In this document: piece after piece, positions 25,419 through 36,108 of the stretch
Numbering within the stretch: the first letter of the stretch is position 1
Layout: each line of letters begins with the position of its first letter
Assembly: GCA_030141605.1 (NCBI GenBank)
Contig: JAQGDQ010000504.1
Location: forward strand, 25,001 to 62,500
Direction: 5' to 3'
Source: Tubiluchus corallicola
Lineage: Eukaryota > Priapulida > Priapulimorpha > Priapulimorphida > Tubiluchidae
Length of the DNA stretch: 37,500 nt
Translations under genes and position numbers: made by a program
Notes under the pieces: generated by a model
Database searches by the model: none
Seen by the model: only the letters and a program-made list of their open reading frames with translations
What the model was told of the DNA's origin: nothing

Positions 25419-25634
25419 TGTTTTGAAGTAATCACAAAAGTTTTATTTTATGTTCAAAAATTACCGAAAATCAAAAACGTGGCTCTCTTCGTTGACTAAA
25501 ACGCTGACTAAAAAACGTGCTCAATTCTGATTGGCTGACCTACTAAGTGCATATAACGAAGCCAAGTTTTACAGGCAATTCTAAATAAGTGCAACTTTAA
25601 ATTCAAGGGCAAGCAGAGAAAAATCTTCCGAACA
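25419..25634 (-). repeat. 5' LTR of the BEL/Pao element
   Basis: 216 bp, ends TGTT...AACA, followed by the target-site duplication ATTAC at 25635-25639. Confidence 0.95.
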
Positions 25635-25663
25635 ATTACTATTATTATTATTATTTGGCGTCA

Positions 25664-25726
<63 letters not shown>
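25635..25726. repeat. (TTA)n microsatellite, right part
   Basis: Continuation of the tract at 18439-18540 after the retrotransposon. It is interrupted by TTTGGCGTCAA near 25656-25666. Confidence 0.95.
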
Positions 25727-25875
25727 GCGGTACAACATTTCGAATTCTCTGTGCCCTTCATCCATTTTCTTGTTACTCTGAAATTTATTTTTATTTATTT
25801 TTTGCCCACTAATTAGTTTTGCAAAAGTTGTTTTTGTAGTTCATCTTCGTCTTGACAATAATTACAATACGCGCA
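25727..25875 (+). promoter_or_regulatory. Proximal upstream region of CTL-C
   Basis: The region is homologous to 12118-12254 and to minus-strand 5182-5330. The 90 bp next to the ATG are best conserved. No TATA box was seen. With the retrotransposon inserted 241 bp upstream of the ATG, this is all that remains adjacent of the ancestral upstream sequence. Confidence 0.45.
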
Positions 25876-28551
25876 ATGAATGTGGGTTGCTTGATAGACT
25901 TACTACTACTGTGTGTCTTGGTTACTCTGCATTGTTCAAGTACAGGCAGTGAAAGAGAAGCTAACCAGGTAACAACACGTATGTTAATGCAAAGAATTGT
26001 TAATTTTAACACTTAGTACTGCTAGTAAATTAAGAAAAATTATCTATTCACAGTTTGCTTGAGGTCACCACACAAAAATTCTTACTTTTAAATGTGTTTA
26101 TTTACGCTCTCTTTTGTAAAATGTAAGTTACGAATGGTCGTAAGGATAATAATACATAAGATAAAAATGTTAGCCAGGACCCACTTAAGCAAGGATTTGG
26201 CTTTTATTTACGCATAAAGATCTGCAACGTTTCAACACGGTTATGGTCTAGTTCAATCAGCAATCCACCTAAATAAAAATACACTGAGCAAAATACAAAA
26301 ATCAACGTTGTGAGAAGCAAACAAGGCAGATACTAAATTATAAACTTATGTATCGTGTGACACAAAGCCAAATGTCTGTTAAAACATTTCTGAAACAATA
26401 AGCTCTAGATGTCTGCTTTTCTTATAAATGATAATTCGTTTTCCTCTAGGCCAGGACAGATGCAACTTGTTGTCCAAGCGGTGGAATGTTCTACAATGGA
26501 CATTGCTATCAGTTTTTTGTAACTCCAAAACTAGACTGGTGGCAAGCTGTGATATGGTGCAAACAGCTTGGTGGAGACTTACCAGCTGTAACGACCCCTG
26601 CTGAACATAACTTTTTGGTTAAGCAAATTATAGCCAGAGGCAAGTTATTTAAATCATTAACAAATTTTACTGTGTTATGTAATTGGCATGGCCAGATTAT
26701 CCTATAAGCTAAAAAGGCTGCAGCCTAGCCCTCCAGGTTTGATAACATCGAATAAAAAATATGTTTTTCACTATGGTTGTGTTGAAATATGTGCTAATTT
26801 GGTTTGCAATAAACAGTAAAATAGTGTTTTTCTTAAAAAATATGTTGATAAAAAAACAAAAAATAACTATTCTAGTCTGTTCTTACTCACATAATTTGCA
26901 ATAAGTTTTCTTCAAGCTATGTAAATGTTGCTAAATCATATCCCGAGTAAGAATCTTCAAGACGGGTGCTATTGAGTTAGTTCGTGGTGCGTTTTAGAGA
27001 GGCCTCATAATTTTATTACCCCAGGGGCCCAAAAGGTCATAATCCAGCTCTAGTGGTAAGCATATTACTGAAGTAATCCAGCAAAACTTAATTTGTCAAG
27101 TTGATCTAAGGGCCTATTTCTTTTTTGCTTACTCATTGAAAACGACACACCAAAAATTAGGCTTCTGTTTCTGCTACAAAACGTTTACCTTTGATAATTG
27201 GTTCTTTGGCATAAGACGTAATCTTGATTTTAATTACAGGACTAGAAAAAACCCAGAAAAGTTGTATTTTCAAAAAATAAAAATTGGATTTTTATTGTTT
27301 TACTAAAATAAACTTTCTGTGTTGTTCTAATTGATAAAGCACTTTTATTATTTTCTAGTTTTTCTCTTATAGGGTTGTATGTTTTATTGCTGTGTCAATC
27401 AGTTTAGTGTTTTTAAACGACGTGTAGTATGTTTGCAGATAGCCTGGAAAAGTGAATCAGTTACTGTTCAGTTTTTTTTACGATGTGTAGCATCTTTTCA
27501 GATAGCCTGGCAAAGTGAAGCAGTTACTGTATAATTTTTATGACAGGTAATATCTTTGCAGATAGCCTGGCAACGCGAAGCAGTTACTGTATTAATATTG
27601 ATACAAAACGCTTTAAATTTTACAAAAGAAATCGAAACTGACCTAGCAGAGTTATTCAGTCTTTCTTAAAATAGAAATCAGTTTGTTTCACCAATTTCGC
27701 CAATTGTAAATTGGCGTCAATAAAACACCATCGTTAACGCGATTTAAATGAAGAGTTTAAATCAAAATGGTGTTTATTTTCCAATCCCACTAAAGACTGA
27801 TCAACTTTCTGGTTCAAAAATTTCTAGAGTTTAGTATCTCTGCCAACACACAAAGGCTTAACTAATAAAAGGGCCAAATTTCTCCACAGTGTCACGTGAG
27901 ATTCACTATCACACGATTTAAACTATTTGAAATATTTAAACTATTTTAGTCAAATATTATTTATTTTAATTCTCTTTACCTTTATACAAAATCCACCTCG
28001 CACTGCCCAATGTGAAAGGCTATCATTTTGGCACTAACAACTTTTTAATTGCTTGCATCAGGACCTACTCCCAACTTCGGAAGTATATGCATGTGAATCG
28101 TACAATAATATACAGGGAAAATTTGTGTTCATGATTGTTTTTACTTACTAAATTCATTATATAACAGTGAAAGAGAGTAGAGAATAAAGAAGTGTTGTGC
28201 TTGAATCATGTGTAATGTGAATGCTAGGTACCCACATGGGTTAGAAGAAACACAACTTCTTTTAGGACTGAAACTGCAACTAATTGTAGATTCTGCTCAA
28301 TAATGAAGCGACCTTGACTTTTCTTAGGAATGAAAGATACCTGGCTTGGTGGGACGGATCAACACATCGAAGGTTACTGGATTTGGATTTCTAATGGTCA
28401 TGAAATTATATACACCAATTTTTCAAGTAGACAGCCTGACAACCATGAAGGTAAAGAAGACTGTTTACACGTGAGATTGCAAAATTACTATTGGAATGAT
28501 TTCAAATGTACAGAAAACTATTCATTTGTTTGTAAATCCATTGCGAACTGA
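25876..28551 (+). CDS. CTL-C, secreted C-type lectin, three exons, 168 aa
   Basis: Exons: 25876-25968, 26450-26639 and 28328-28551, the same lengths as CTL-B. The signal peptide differs from CTL-B at one residue of 31. Exon 2 differs at seven of 63. Exon 3 holds WLGGTD, a canonical QPD triplet (130-132), Cys140, W-N-D (150-152), Cys155 and Cys163. In C-type lectin domains QPD together with W-N-D usually indicates Ca2+-dependent galactose-type binding, so this copy is the best candidate for a functional sugar-binding protein. Intron 2 again starts with GCAAGT (26640) and is phase 1. Intron 1 is about 207 bp longer than in CTL-B because it keeps a dispersed repeat. The BEL/Pao element sits just upstream and may alter expression. 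Confidence 0.87.
26140..26400 (+). repeat. Dispersed short repeat in CTL-C intron 1
   Basis: Sequence from about TTAGCCAGGACCCACTTAAG to about GACACAAAGCCAAATG matches the repeat in the CTL 3' flanks (3870-4130 plus; about 14720-14985 and 29080-29285 minus). CTL-B intron 1 keeps only the first 30 bp or so (near 12540-12570), so the element was lost there by deletion. Its class is unknown. Confidence 0.75.
26640..26645 (+). other. Non-canonical GC 5' splice site, CTL-C intron 2
   Basis: ...AGAG followed by GCAAGT, identical to CTL-B. The phase argument is the same. Confidence 0.75.
27435..27590 (+). repeat. Minisatellite in CTL-C intron 2, three copies
   Basis: Three units, each with a TAGCCTGG(A/C)AA(A/C) core and GTTACTGT, homologous to the five-copy array in CTL-B. 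Confidence 0.85.
27698..27781. repeat. Pair of adjacent palindromes in CTL-C intron 2
   Basis: CGCCAATT-GTA-AATTGGCG (27698-27716) is a perfect hairpin. It is directly followed by a larger imperfect one with outer arms AATAAAACACCAT / ATGGTGTTTATT and inner arms GATTTAAA / TTTAAATC. Both lie in about 320 bp absent from CTL-B intron 2, so they may belong to a small inverted-repeat insertion. Confidence 0.8.
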
Positions 28552-30066
28552 TTTGGGGAGTTTTAGAGTTTTAAAAATTTTAGTTAGATTTAATTAACTA
28601 ATTACTTAGATTTACTAGATTTTTAATTAGACTTTAGATTTGCTTATTTGTCCATTTGATTTTTCTAGATATTTACATATTAAAAAACATTAAAACAATA
28701 AGACATTAGCTGATAATTTTTAGCAGATTGTATATTTTGTATAAAGTTTTGTACTTTAAATTGGACTTTACCATTAACTAATGCCATTACGTCACAAAAA
28801 CGCGATTTTTTACATGCACATAACGATAAAAGCTTATGTTCACTTTATTAGCTATCATTCAAGACTTACTTCTGAAAAATTATCTGTTATTTGTAGGAAT
28901 TGTTTCATTGTATAATATAAAATCTTCCTCTGTTTTTGACTTTTCTATTTTAAGAATTTTATCTACTCTTGCATACCCATAGATTGTTTTAGCACTTTGC
29001 TAAACTGTTTGGTGATGGGAAAAACGAATTTTAAAAATAAAAATGCAAAGGCTCATTCAAAAATTTCTCTTATTACCGCCTACAGGCATTTGTCAAAGGA
29101 TGAACAGGAATTTACAATTTAGTATTTGTTTTGTTTACTTGTCACAATGCTGAATATTGTATTTTTTGCACTGTATTTTTATTTAGGTTGCCTGTTGCCT
29201 GAACATGGCTTTAACTATGTCAAAACGTTGCTAAAGTTTTGTCTGAATAAGACAATTGTCTTTGCTTAAGATTATGCTTGCTGACATTTTTATTTTAATT
29301 TACTCTAACACCAAGTCAATGAACATAGCCTTATTTCAAAGTTCGCGAAAAAGTAAAAAGGATTTAGTGATAAAACTGCAGTAAGCACGTATCTAGTAAA
29401 GTTCTCTGCTTGGGTGCTCCTACTTTTCAGTGGCCATTCTTCTTCCAGTGACGTCATTCTTCTTGAAGGAAAGTAGCTCACTGCCAATCTTCATCAAAAG
29501 TATCAGAAGTTTTTACAAAAAACTAGAAACCTAATTTTGTAATATTTTTGCGGGAGCATTAGGTAAGCTGCTGAAGAAGTTTGAATTAGCTTAAGCAGCT
29601 AGTGCTTATGGAAAACCATGGAAGTCACGTGTTCGGTCCAAAATTAGTGTATAAAAGGCAGAGTGTGCAGAAGAAAGTTTGTTAAAGTAACGACACTCGG
29701 ATGCTTGTGAAAATAAACAAAAAATGAATAAAGTAACTAGTCTGAATGAAAAGATGAGTTTTAAAAGAGAAATTATAGCATTTAGAAATTCGGCTAACTA
29801 TAATTACAGGGCCTGTGACGGGGGTTAGCCGGTTTTTTGTTCCGTGGGACAAGAGTTTAGCACATAGCAAAATCAGCTTAAATTTTATATGAACCTGCTT
29901 GGAATACCTAACAGCGTATTCAAACTAGCGGGTTTTCTATTGTGTTTTTTCCTGCACTGAACCAAAGTTTAGGAAAAGGAAGTGACGAAATTCGCCTATT
30001 GTTGCGTATTTCGTTTTTGCGATTAACAGCTACCCTAGCGGTATCAAACAGCGGATGATTGAATAA
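28552..30066 (+). other. CTL-C 3' flank
   Basis: No gene. The region is collinear with the CTL-B 3' flank to about 30066, including the dispersed repeat at about 29080-29285 (with a GAATAAGAC in place of AATAAA) and a 3' segment matching the CTL-A inverted arm. Confidence 0.6.
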
Positions 30067-30330
30067 GCCAAAATCACTTTTGCGTTTTTAATAAAAGAAG
30101 AATGTCTCAAATAAAGGCAATTATTAGTTAAAAAACTAAAAACATTTCATGAAAACGAAAAACAATTGTAGCAATAAGTTTGTATTATGTACTTGCAAAT
30201 GCCTCTTCAGTTTTCTTGTAAGGAAAATTTTATTGTTCTTTCTGAGGATAGAGGCTAGCTGACTGCATGATGGGCTGCCTACTATGTAAAAAAGTAATGC
30301 ATTTTTTATTGATTTTTCTCACCCTCCCTC
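30067..30330. other. Intergenic stretch after the duplication
   Basis: AT-rich, no recognisable gene or repeat. Confidence 0.5.
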
Positions 30331-30465
30331 TCTTAGAGAGAAAGAGAGGAAGGGAGAGAGAGAGAGAAAGAGTGAGCGAGAGGAAGAGACACAGTGAAAG
30401 GGAGAGAGAGAGAGAAACAGAGAGAGGGGGGACACACACACACACGCACACATAGAGAGAGAGAG

Positions 30466-30555
<90 letters not shown>

Positions 30556-30556
30556 T
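30331..30556. repeat. (GA)n microsatellite with a short (CA)n segment
   Basis: Imperfect GA/GAAA-rich sequence from 30331, a CACACACACACGCACACA stretch near 30432-30450, then nearly pure GA from 30473 to 30556. Confidence 0.95.
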
Positions 30557-32156
30557 TTGTTGACGGTTCTGCCATTTGTTTCTTGGTCGTTTTACTCCAA
30601 TGCGAGGTAGTGCGAGGTAGCGAATTTACTTGCCATTCAATTAATCTATATAGTTACGCATATATTATATTGTACGTTTGTATATAAATATTTCGCACAC
30701 TCACGCATGCACACAACAAGTAATTGCATACGGTGCCTCATACATAATCATTACAAGTAGTAGAGATGAGTTGGACTGAGCTGCCAGCCTATGGCGTCGT
30801 AACGTCTTGTTACGCCCATGTGCACACAGACTCACATACATGTATGATGTATGCATTATTACATACAAAGATTCTATGAAGCTGAGCCTATATATTTAAC
30901 TATATAAAATGATTTCCCTTAGCACCTAGGCCTGTATAAAAACAATTAATTTAAGCCCATCAATAAATAAATTATTCACCAAGACTTGTCAGTGGATTTA
31001 GCCACAGGTGTTTTATTAGTACATTTTTTACACGTAAACAAACTGTATTTAATGAACACTTATTTTGATGTAAGCCTAACTGCATCTTAAAAGAATAGGC
31101 TAAATATAAGTAATGTCTGCACATGATATATAAAGTGTTATGACACGCCTGCCGATTCTAATTTATCCGCCAGGTTGGCTTCTCACCTGAATTCCGTAGC
31201 TTGATTTTGACCTAGTTAGTTGGTTGTTATAGAGGTGGAAGTAATACCGGCTGCTTAGGATTTTCTGATGTTTCACTTTGTTGTTTTTTGTTCACTGATA
31301 ATAAAAAAGAAGAGTAATGCTGAAAATGCATCTCTGCTTGTTCAACGTAATTTTGTAACCAACTCCAACTCATGACAAAGGCCAATGTATGATTATATGC
31401 TTTTCAAACATCTTTTAACTTGGAATTAACAAAACATGTACATGCTTAAATTAAGTTTTGTTCAGGAAAAATTATTTATTTTTCTGAAAAAAATCGATTT
31501 TTTTCTGTGAAAGGTATTACACATGAAAGTCAGGCCTAATATATCTTCAAGTTATATTTCCTGATAAGAACATATGAAATAGAAATGTTTTTTAGAAAAA
31601 ATATTTCTCCAGAAATAGAATACTACATGAGCCAGGTTTTTGCAAACTTTCTTTATGATTAACTTTCTTAACTTCTTTTGTAAATAAGCATATTAATTTT
31701 CATGAGATATGATTATAGTAGTGGCATTTTAACTACTAATTATTCTTAATGCCTTACGCTTGATTTAAATAATATTCAAAAAGATAACAACTGCTATAAA
31801 TCGCCAAAGAGAGATGTAGCCTTGCAGTCTTTGCTTAGTGTACAAAATACGTAACTTGTAACAAAAGTTACAAAACTGTGTTATAATTAACATTTTATTA
31901 TAATTACCTGGCCGCATCCTTGCGAAATTTAGAAGGATATTTTTATTTGTGTTTTTGCAACTCACTGCTGAGCAAGTCATGAGCGCCTGTAGACTGGCCT
32001 GGCTTTGGTGGTGTCATCAATTCATTCTGCTACAGTACACACAGCTTCCGCTATAGCGTACCTGACAACAACAGTTCGTACTGCTGTGCCGCTAGGGCGA
32101 CACTAACTGCGCGAACTGCTGCGCAGTAGAAATTCCCTACTTTGTTTTTGTATACT
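30557..32156. other. Long intergenic stretch, nothing recognised
   Basis: About 1.6 kb of AT-rich sequence. A 71-codon minus-strand frame (31765-31980) has no recognisable motif. A short direct repeat TGCGAGGTAG occurs twice at about 30600-30619. No tRNA, rRNA or transposon ends were identified. Confidence 0.55.
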
Positions 32157-32650
32157 TTGACTGAACTGCAGCGTCACAATTATACTATTACGAAACAATG
32201 CTGTCGTGTTGAAGAGAACACATGTGAAGATTTAAAAGCTTCGACGTTCATTTCAGTTGTAAATCGTCTTTTAATATATTTCAAAGCTACAAGTGGAAGC
32301 GGAAGCTGCAGTAACAGGTAAAATATGTTCTGATAGTTAATTTTCTAACTGCTTAAACTTTGTTTGAACATCCTTAAAATACCTAACGCCACGTTCAAAC
32401 TAGCGAGTTTCTCTCTGAGAATAAACACGTAAGTATGAACAGCTTTGCAGATTCTGTTGGCAACAAGTTGGAAGCTCTCCCGGAGTTGCCGTGAGCTCTC
32501 TCCAACATTCAACAAAACTCACAACAGTTCTTACAAAATCGTTCACACTTACTGTCTTAGTCTCAAAGAGAATTCGTGTGTAAAACTCCCTAACCTGAAT
32601 ATGTCTATCAGAATAACTTATGCCTTATCAGAAGAACTAACCTAGATGAT
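32157..32650 (+). repeat. Dispersed repeat R upstream of CTL-F
   Basis: It matches 7380-7776 in the same orientation and 2760-3220 in reverse complement (landmarks GAACTGCAGCGTCACAAT, GAATAAACACGTAAGTATGA). The homology continues to about 32650, where it matches the region around 2720-2800. It ends about 200 bp before the CTL-F start. Confidence 0.8.
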
Positions 32651-32856
32651 TAATTTTAAACCCCCCACTTTAGTCATCTTCTTACTCTCTTTTAGTCATC
32701 GTCATAAATATGTTTCTGTTGAGCCAATGTACTTTAGGTACTTTTACTAAATTATTAAATTTGTTTTATACATGTATTCCTGTGTTTATGTAGAATCACA
32801 AATTAACAGTAATTATTCAATGTGACAATAGCAGCTGTTGTAAATACCGATGCACA

Positions 32857-35433
32857 ATGGATGTCGTATCACTTGCTGTCTCACTATTGCTGCTAGTTAC
32901 TCTGTCTGGGTCAAGTGTGGGTAGCGAAAGCGCATCAGATAACCTTATTGTCAGTACCAACAAGGTAACGATCTTAGTTACAAATGTTACTCGTTTTGAA
33001 GTTTAATAATAGGACTTGAAGTACGAGAGAGCTCCACTGAGATTTGTCATCATTAGCAGAGAAAAACGTAATGCTCTTTTTAGTCTCAAAGATTATAATA
33101 TTTATTAAGTAACTTTTTGCCCTTGCGGGCATCATCAAATGAATAGAAAATGCCAGCAGCCTGAGCGTGATACATTTCTATTCAGCTGATGAGGCCCGCC
33201 AGGGTGAAAGCTACTGAATAAACATCATAATTTTTGAGACTGTAAAAGGGCATTGTGTTTTTCTCTGTTAAGTGTAGTATCACTACATTATATGCCAATT
33301 AACGAGTAATATTTTTAATGATGAAATCACAGCAGCTCTCAAGCTAACACGTGATTTCATTGATGGTTTGTATGAATGTAATAATTCATTCTTAGCACGT
33401 TAATCAATTCATTATTTAATTCAGCAGCTTAGTAGGAGTGCCTATGTAAGTTTTTTTAACACTAAATTACGAAAACATTTTCTTGATAAAAACGACCTAA
33501 TTATTTACAAAAAGCAACAATATTGAAAGAGCGGTTGACCATGGTTGGTCTTTGCCGCTCTTTCGCTTACCAGTTTAACACCATATCTAGAATTTACTAA
33601 TTTTATTTTTCCTGTAGAACCAGACAATGTCGTGTTCTACTTTTTGCAGAAAGGGCGGGGAATATTACAACGGACATTGCTACATGTTTTACGGGTTTCC
33701 AGCTAGGTCATCCTGGTATCATGCTGTGATAAGTTGCAAAATGGCAAGGAGTGAATTGCTGACAATAGAAACTGAACAGGAAAATCAGTTTATAGTAAAC
33801 TACATGAAAGTGCATGGCAAGTATAATGAAGGCCCGTGTCAGACAGAGATGGACATAATCCATAAGGCATAGACCGTAAAGAAAAACTACGTATGCTAAC
33901 CAATGCTTCCTATCACACAAATAATCCATTTACCATCCTCCACCAACTGCAGTTTGCCTACAGTAAGCCGTCAGCCATAAAGCGTGGTAGGCTCCTCATA
34001 AGCCGTTTTAGTGGTTCATAAGGGTCTTATTATTTTGTCTATAAACTGATTTGCCGTGAGGCCTTACGGTTATCGCTAAGAGGATAACTGAAGTATTTGT
34101 GGTTTTTATAATGTACAATTCAATTATACCATAACATTTCATAAACATTAAAACATGCTTTCATCCCACATCGTTTATTTACGACTGAAGTTTTATCACA
34201 ATGCACATAAGAAACACATGCAAGATGTAGAATACCAGTCAATTCTATTGATCGAGCATTTAATACGATTGTATGCAGCTGAAATTAGTTATTTCAATAA
34301 AATGATTTGGCAGACATTCCAGTGTAGTTGAAAATCTTTCGTTATCACTTTTAATCCTTTGAATTCTCCTTTACTTCATCTGTAATTAGTATTAATGGGT
34401 TTAACCCACATTGTTCACTGTATTGCGAACCACATTGAGGCCACATCCACCGATTGACGGATTTTCGATATTTTGAAAGATTCACAAATCTGATTCATGC
34501 CTCCCGCCAAAATAACAGATTATTGCAAAACCGCAGATTATGACATGGTCCTTACGGTAGACAGAAGACGCCTTACGGACTATGGATTATGTCTTGCTCC
34601 ATGAGCTGTGTGACACGGGTCTTACTGTCTAGTTTAACAGGTTCATAAACTATCCCCAACCATAACTTGTATAATCTTCTGTCAAGTTTATTAAGGATTT
34701 TTAACTGGCCTACTTTGCTTTAGGTGCATCCACCTAAAATTTTAAAACATGATCTTTGAAGGCCCTGGTTCTGTCGTTCATTTCATTTCGTTTTAATGCA
34801 AAATTTCTGCATTTTCAGAAATGAAAAATTCCTATTACACATCGGCATGTTATTAAATAAGCCATTTCACAGTTCCAGCAATTAATGATGATCAAGGGTC
34901 AAAGGTCAAGTGTACTACACAGCGCATTTGTCTGTTTAAACGGCTAGCTAGAATATTACCTAGCTCATTTTTTCTTGTTCCCCGATCAAGATCCTGCTAG
35001 TAAATCACAGACTTATGTATAAGTAACTAAAGTCCCCGTAAAACAACTGAAGGTATACTGAACTGATGCGGAAGGCAGCTTTGCTTTACCACATGTCATG
35101 TGACGTTTGTCACTAAGAAACACTTTGCTGTGATAACAGTTGACCTACACAAACTGCACGCAACGAAACTGTGAAAAGGTTTATTAACAAGTTAATTTTT
35201 TCATAGGACGGAGAAATGCGTGGAATGGGGGAACAGATACGCTGAATGAAAACGATTTTAGATGGATTTCTAATGGTCAATCCGTTACATTTACTAACTG
35301 GATGGATGGTTTGTCTGATGACCATGAAGGAAAGGAGCTTTGCATATTAATGAACCCTCATGATAATTATCAATGGAACCATATAAATTGTAACGAAGAA
35401 TTTTATTTCATCTGTGAATCTGATGCCATGTAG
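32857..35433 (+). CDS. CTL-F, secreted C-type lectin-like protein, three exons, 177 aa
   Basis: Exons: 32857-32964, 33618-33816 and 35207-35433. Exon 1 encodes a signal peptide (hydrophobic AVSLLLLVTL core) plus a short Ser-rich linker, 36 residues. Exon 2 begins with NQTMSCSTFC and contains YYNGHCYMF and the first domain Cys. Exon 3 encodes NGGTD, TNWMDG, an LSD triplet (138-140) at the EPN/QPD position, Cys148, W-N-H (159-161), Cys164 and Cys172, ending CESDAM. Phases equal those of CTL-B and CTL-C, and intron 2 also begins GCAAGT (33817). The Pro between the Ca2+ ligands is lost and W-N-D is changed to W-N-H, so classical Ca2+-dependent sugar binding is unlikely. It may bind another ligand. 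It is a divergent member of the same local family. Confidence 0.82.
33057..33275. repeat. Fold-back element in CTL-F intron 1
   Basis: Two imperfect inverted arms of about 80 bp: the left reads AGAGAAAAACGTAATGC...TTTTTAGTCTCAAA...GCGGGCATCATC and the right is its reverse complement with scattered differences. The structure resembles a small inverted-repeat transposable element. No clear target duplication was identified. Confidence 0.8.
33817..33822 (+). other. Non-canonical GC 5' splice site, CTL-F intron 2
   Basis: The exon ends ...CATG followed by GCAAGT. It leaves one base, matching the phase-1 acceptor of exon 3. This is the third independent occurrence in the cluster. Confidence 0.72.
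33823..35206 (+). other. CTL-F intron 2
   Basis: The last about 440 bp (from 34764) are shared with the CTL-E fragment. The first about 900 bp have no counterpart in this window and show no gene. Confidence 0.6.
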
Positions 35434-36108
35434 AAAAGTTTCCACCATGAGATGATTATGCTCTAAATGCTTGTTCAGTCTTTCTTCAGACCGTCTGTAA
35501 TTTACTGATAAAATATGCCACTAGTCTTATTATTATTATAAAACTAATATTAACGTTTTTAATTAATTTTAACTAATTAATTATTTTAGACTGTCTTCTT
35601 GCTGACATTTTCCATCGTACATCTCGTCACTGTTAAGAATGTGGAAACTGTAAACCACAAATATGTTTTCATAAATAAAATAGATAAATAGATAAATAAT
35701 TAATGGTTTTTTTAAGTCACACCTTGGTAGTAAAAAAGAATACAAGCTGTGAATACAAAAAAACTCAAAAAAGAGTCAAAAAACGTGTAAGAGACATTGT
35801 TTACGAGATAAAAGTTTGTAGATATGACGTCACAAAATCAGTAAACATTCAAGACAATAAACCTTTGACTATAGTTTTGAACGAAATTCCTGATTACAAT
35901 TTACAATTTCTAATTACAACAGACTTTGGTGAACGTTTGTAACTTTCTGTTCAGCATTTTACACATGATTAATTTATATTAGAATTTTGTGTATATCGAT
36001 TGATCGATCGGAAGCAAGTGTCTATGGTACTGCATAATGTTAGAAGAAAAATTGCAAGTCGATTTTTGTCTACAATTTTCGAGTGTAACCACATCGGGCT
36101 TACGCAAA
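35434..36108 (+). other. CTL-F 3' flank
   Basis: Matches the CTL-E 3' flank to about 35825. An AATAAA at 35674-35679, about 240 bp after the stop, is the best poly(A) signal candidate. An 80-codon frame at 35703-35942 spans the end of the shared flank and shows no recognisable domain. Confidence 0.5.

Larger units (their letters stand above)
18541..25634 (-). mobile_element. BEL/Pao LTR retrotransposon, complete ends, minus strand
   Basis: The element spans 7094 bp, including a nested 528-bp DNA element. Both ends are bounded by 216-bp LTRs (TGTT...AACA) and it is flanked by a perfect 5-bp duplication, ATTAC (18536-18540 and 25635-25639). Gag, aspartic protease, RT, RNase H and integrase follow in the order typical of BEL/Pao (PR-RT-RH-IN). 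A purine-rich tract precedes the 3' LTR and a tRNA-like primer site follows the 5' region. The LTRs differ at two positions, indicating recent insertion. Frame breaks in Pol, a stop near the start of Gag and the nested element make this copy defective. It lies in the TTA tract 241 bp upstream of CTL-C exon 1. Confidence 0.95.

Noticed and set aside
35703-35942. 80-codon frame downstream of CTL-F
   Set aside because: It crosses the end of the flank shared with CTL-E, where the corresponding frame is not kept; no domain recognised.
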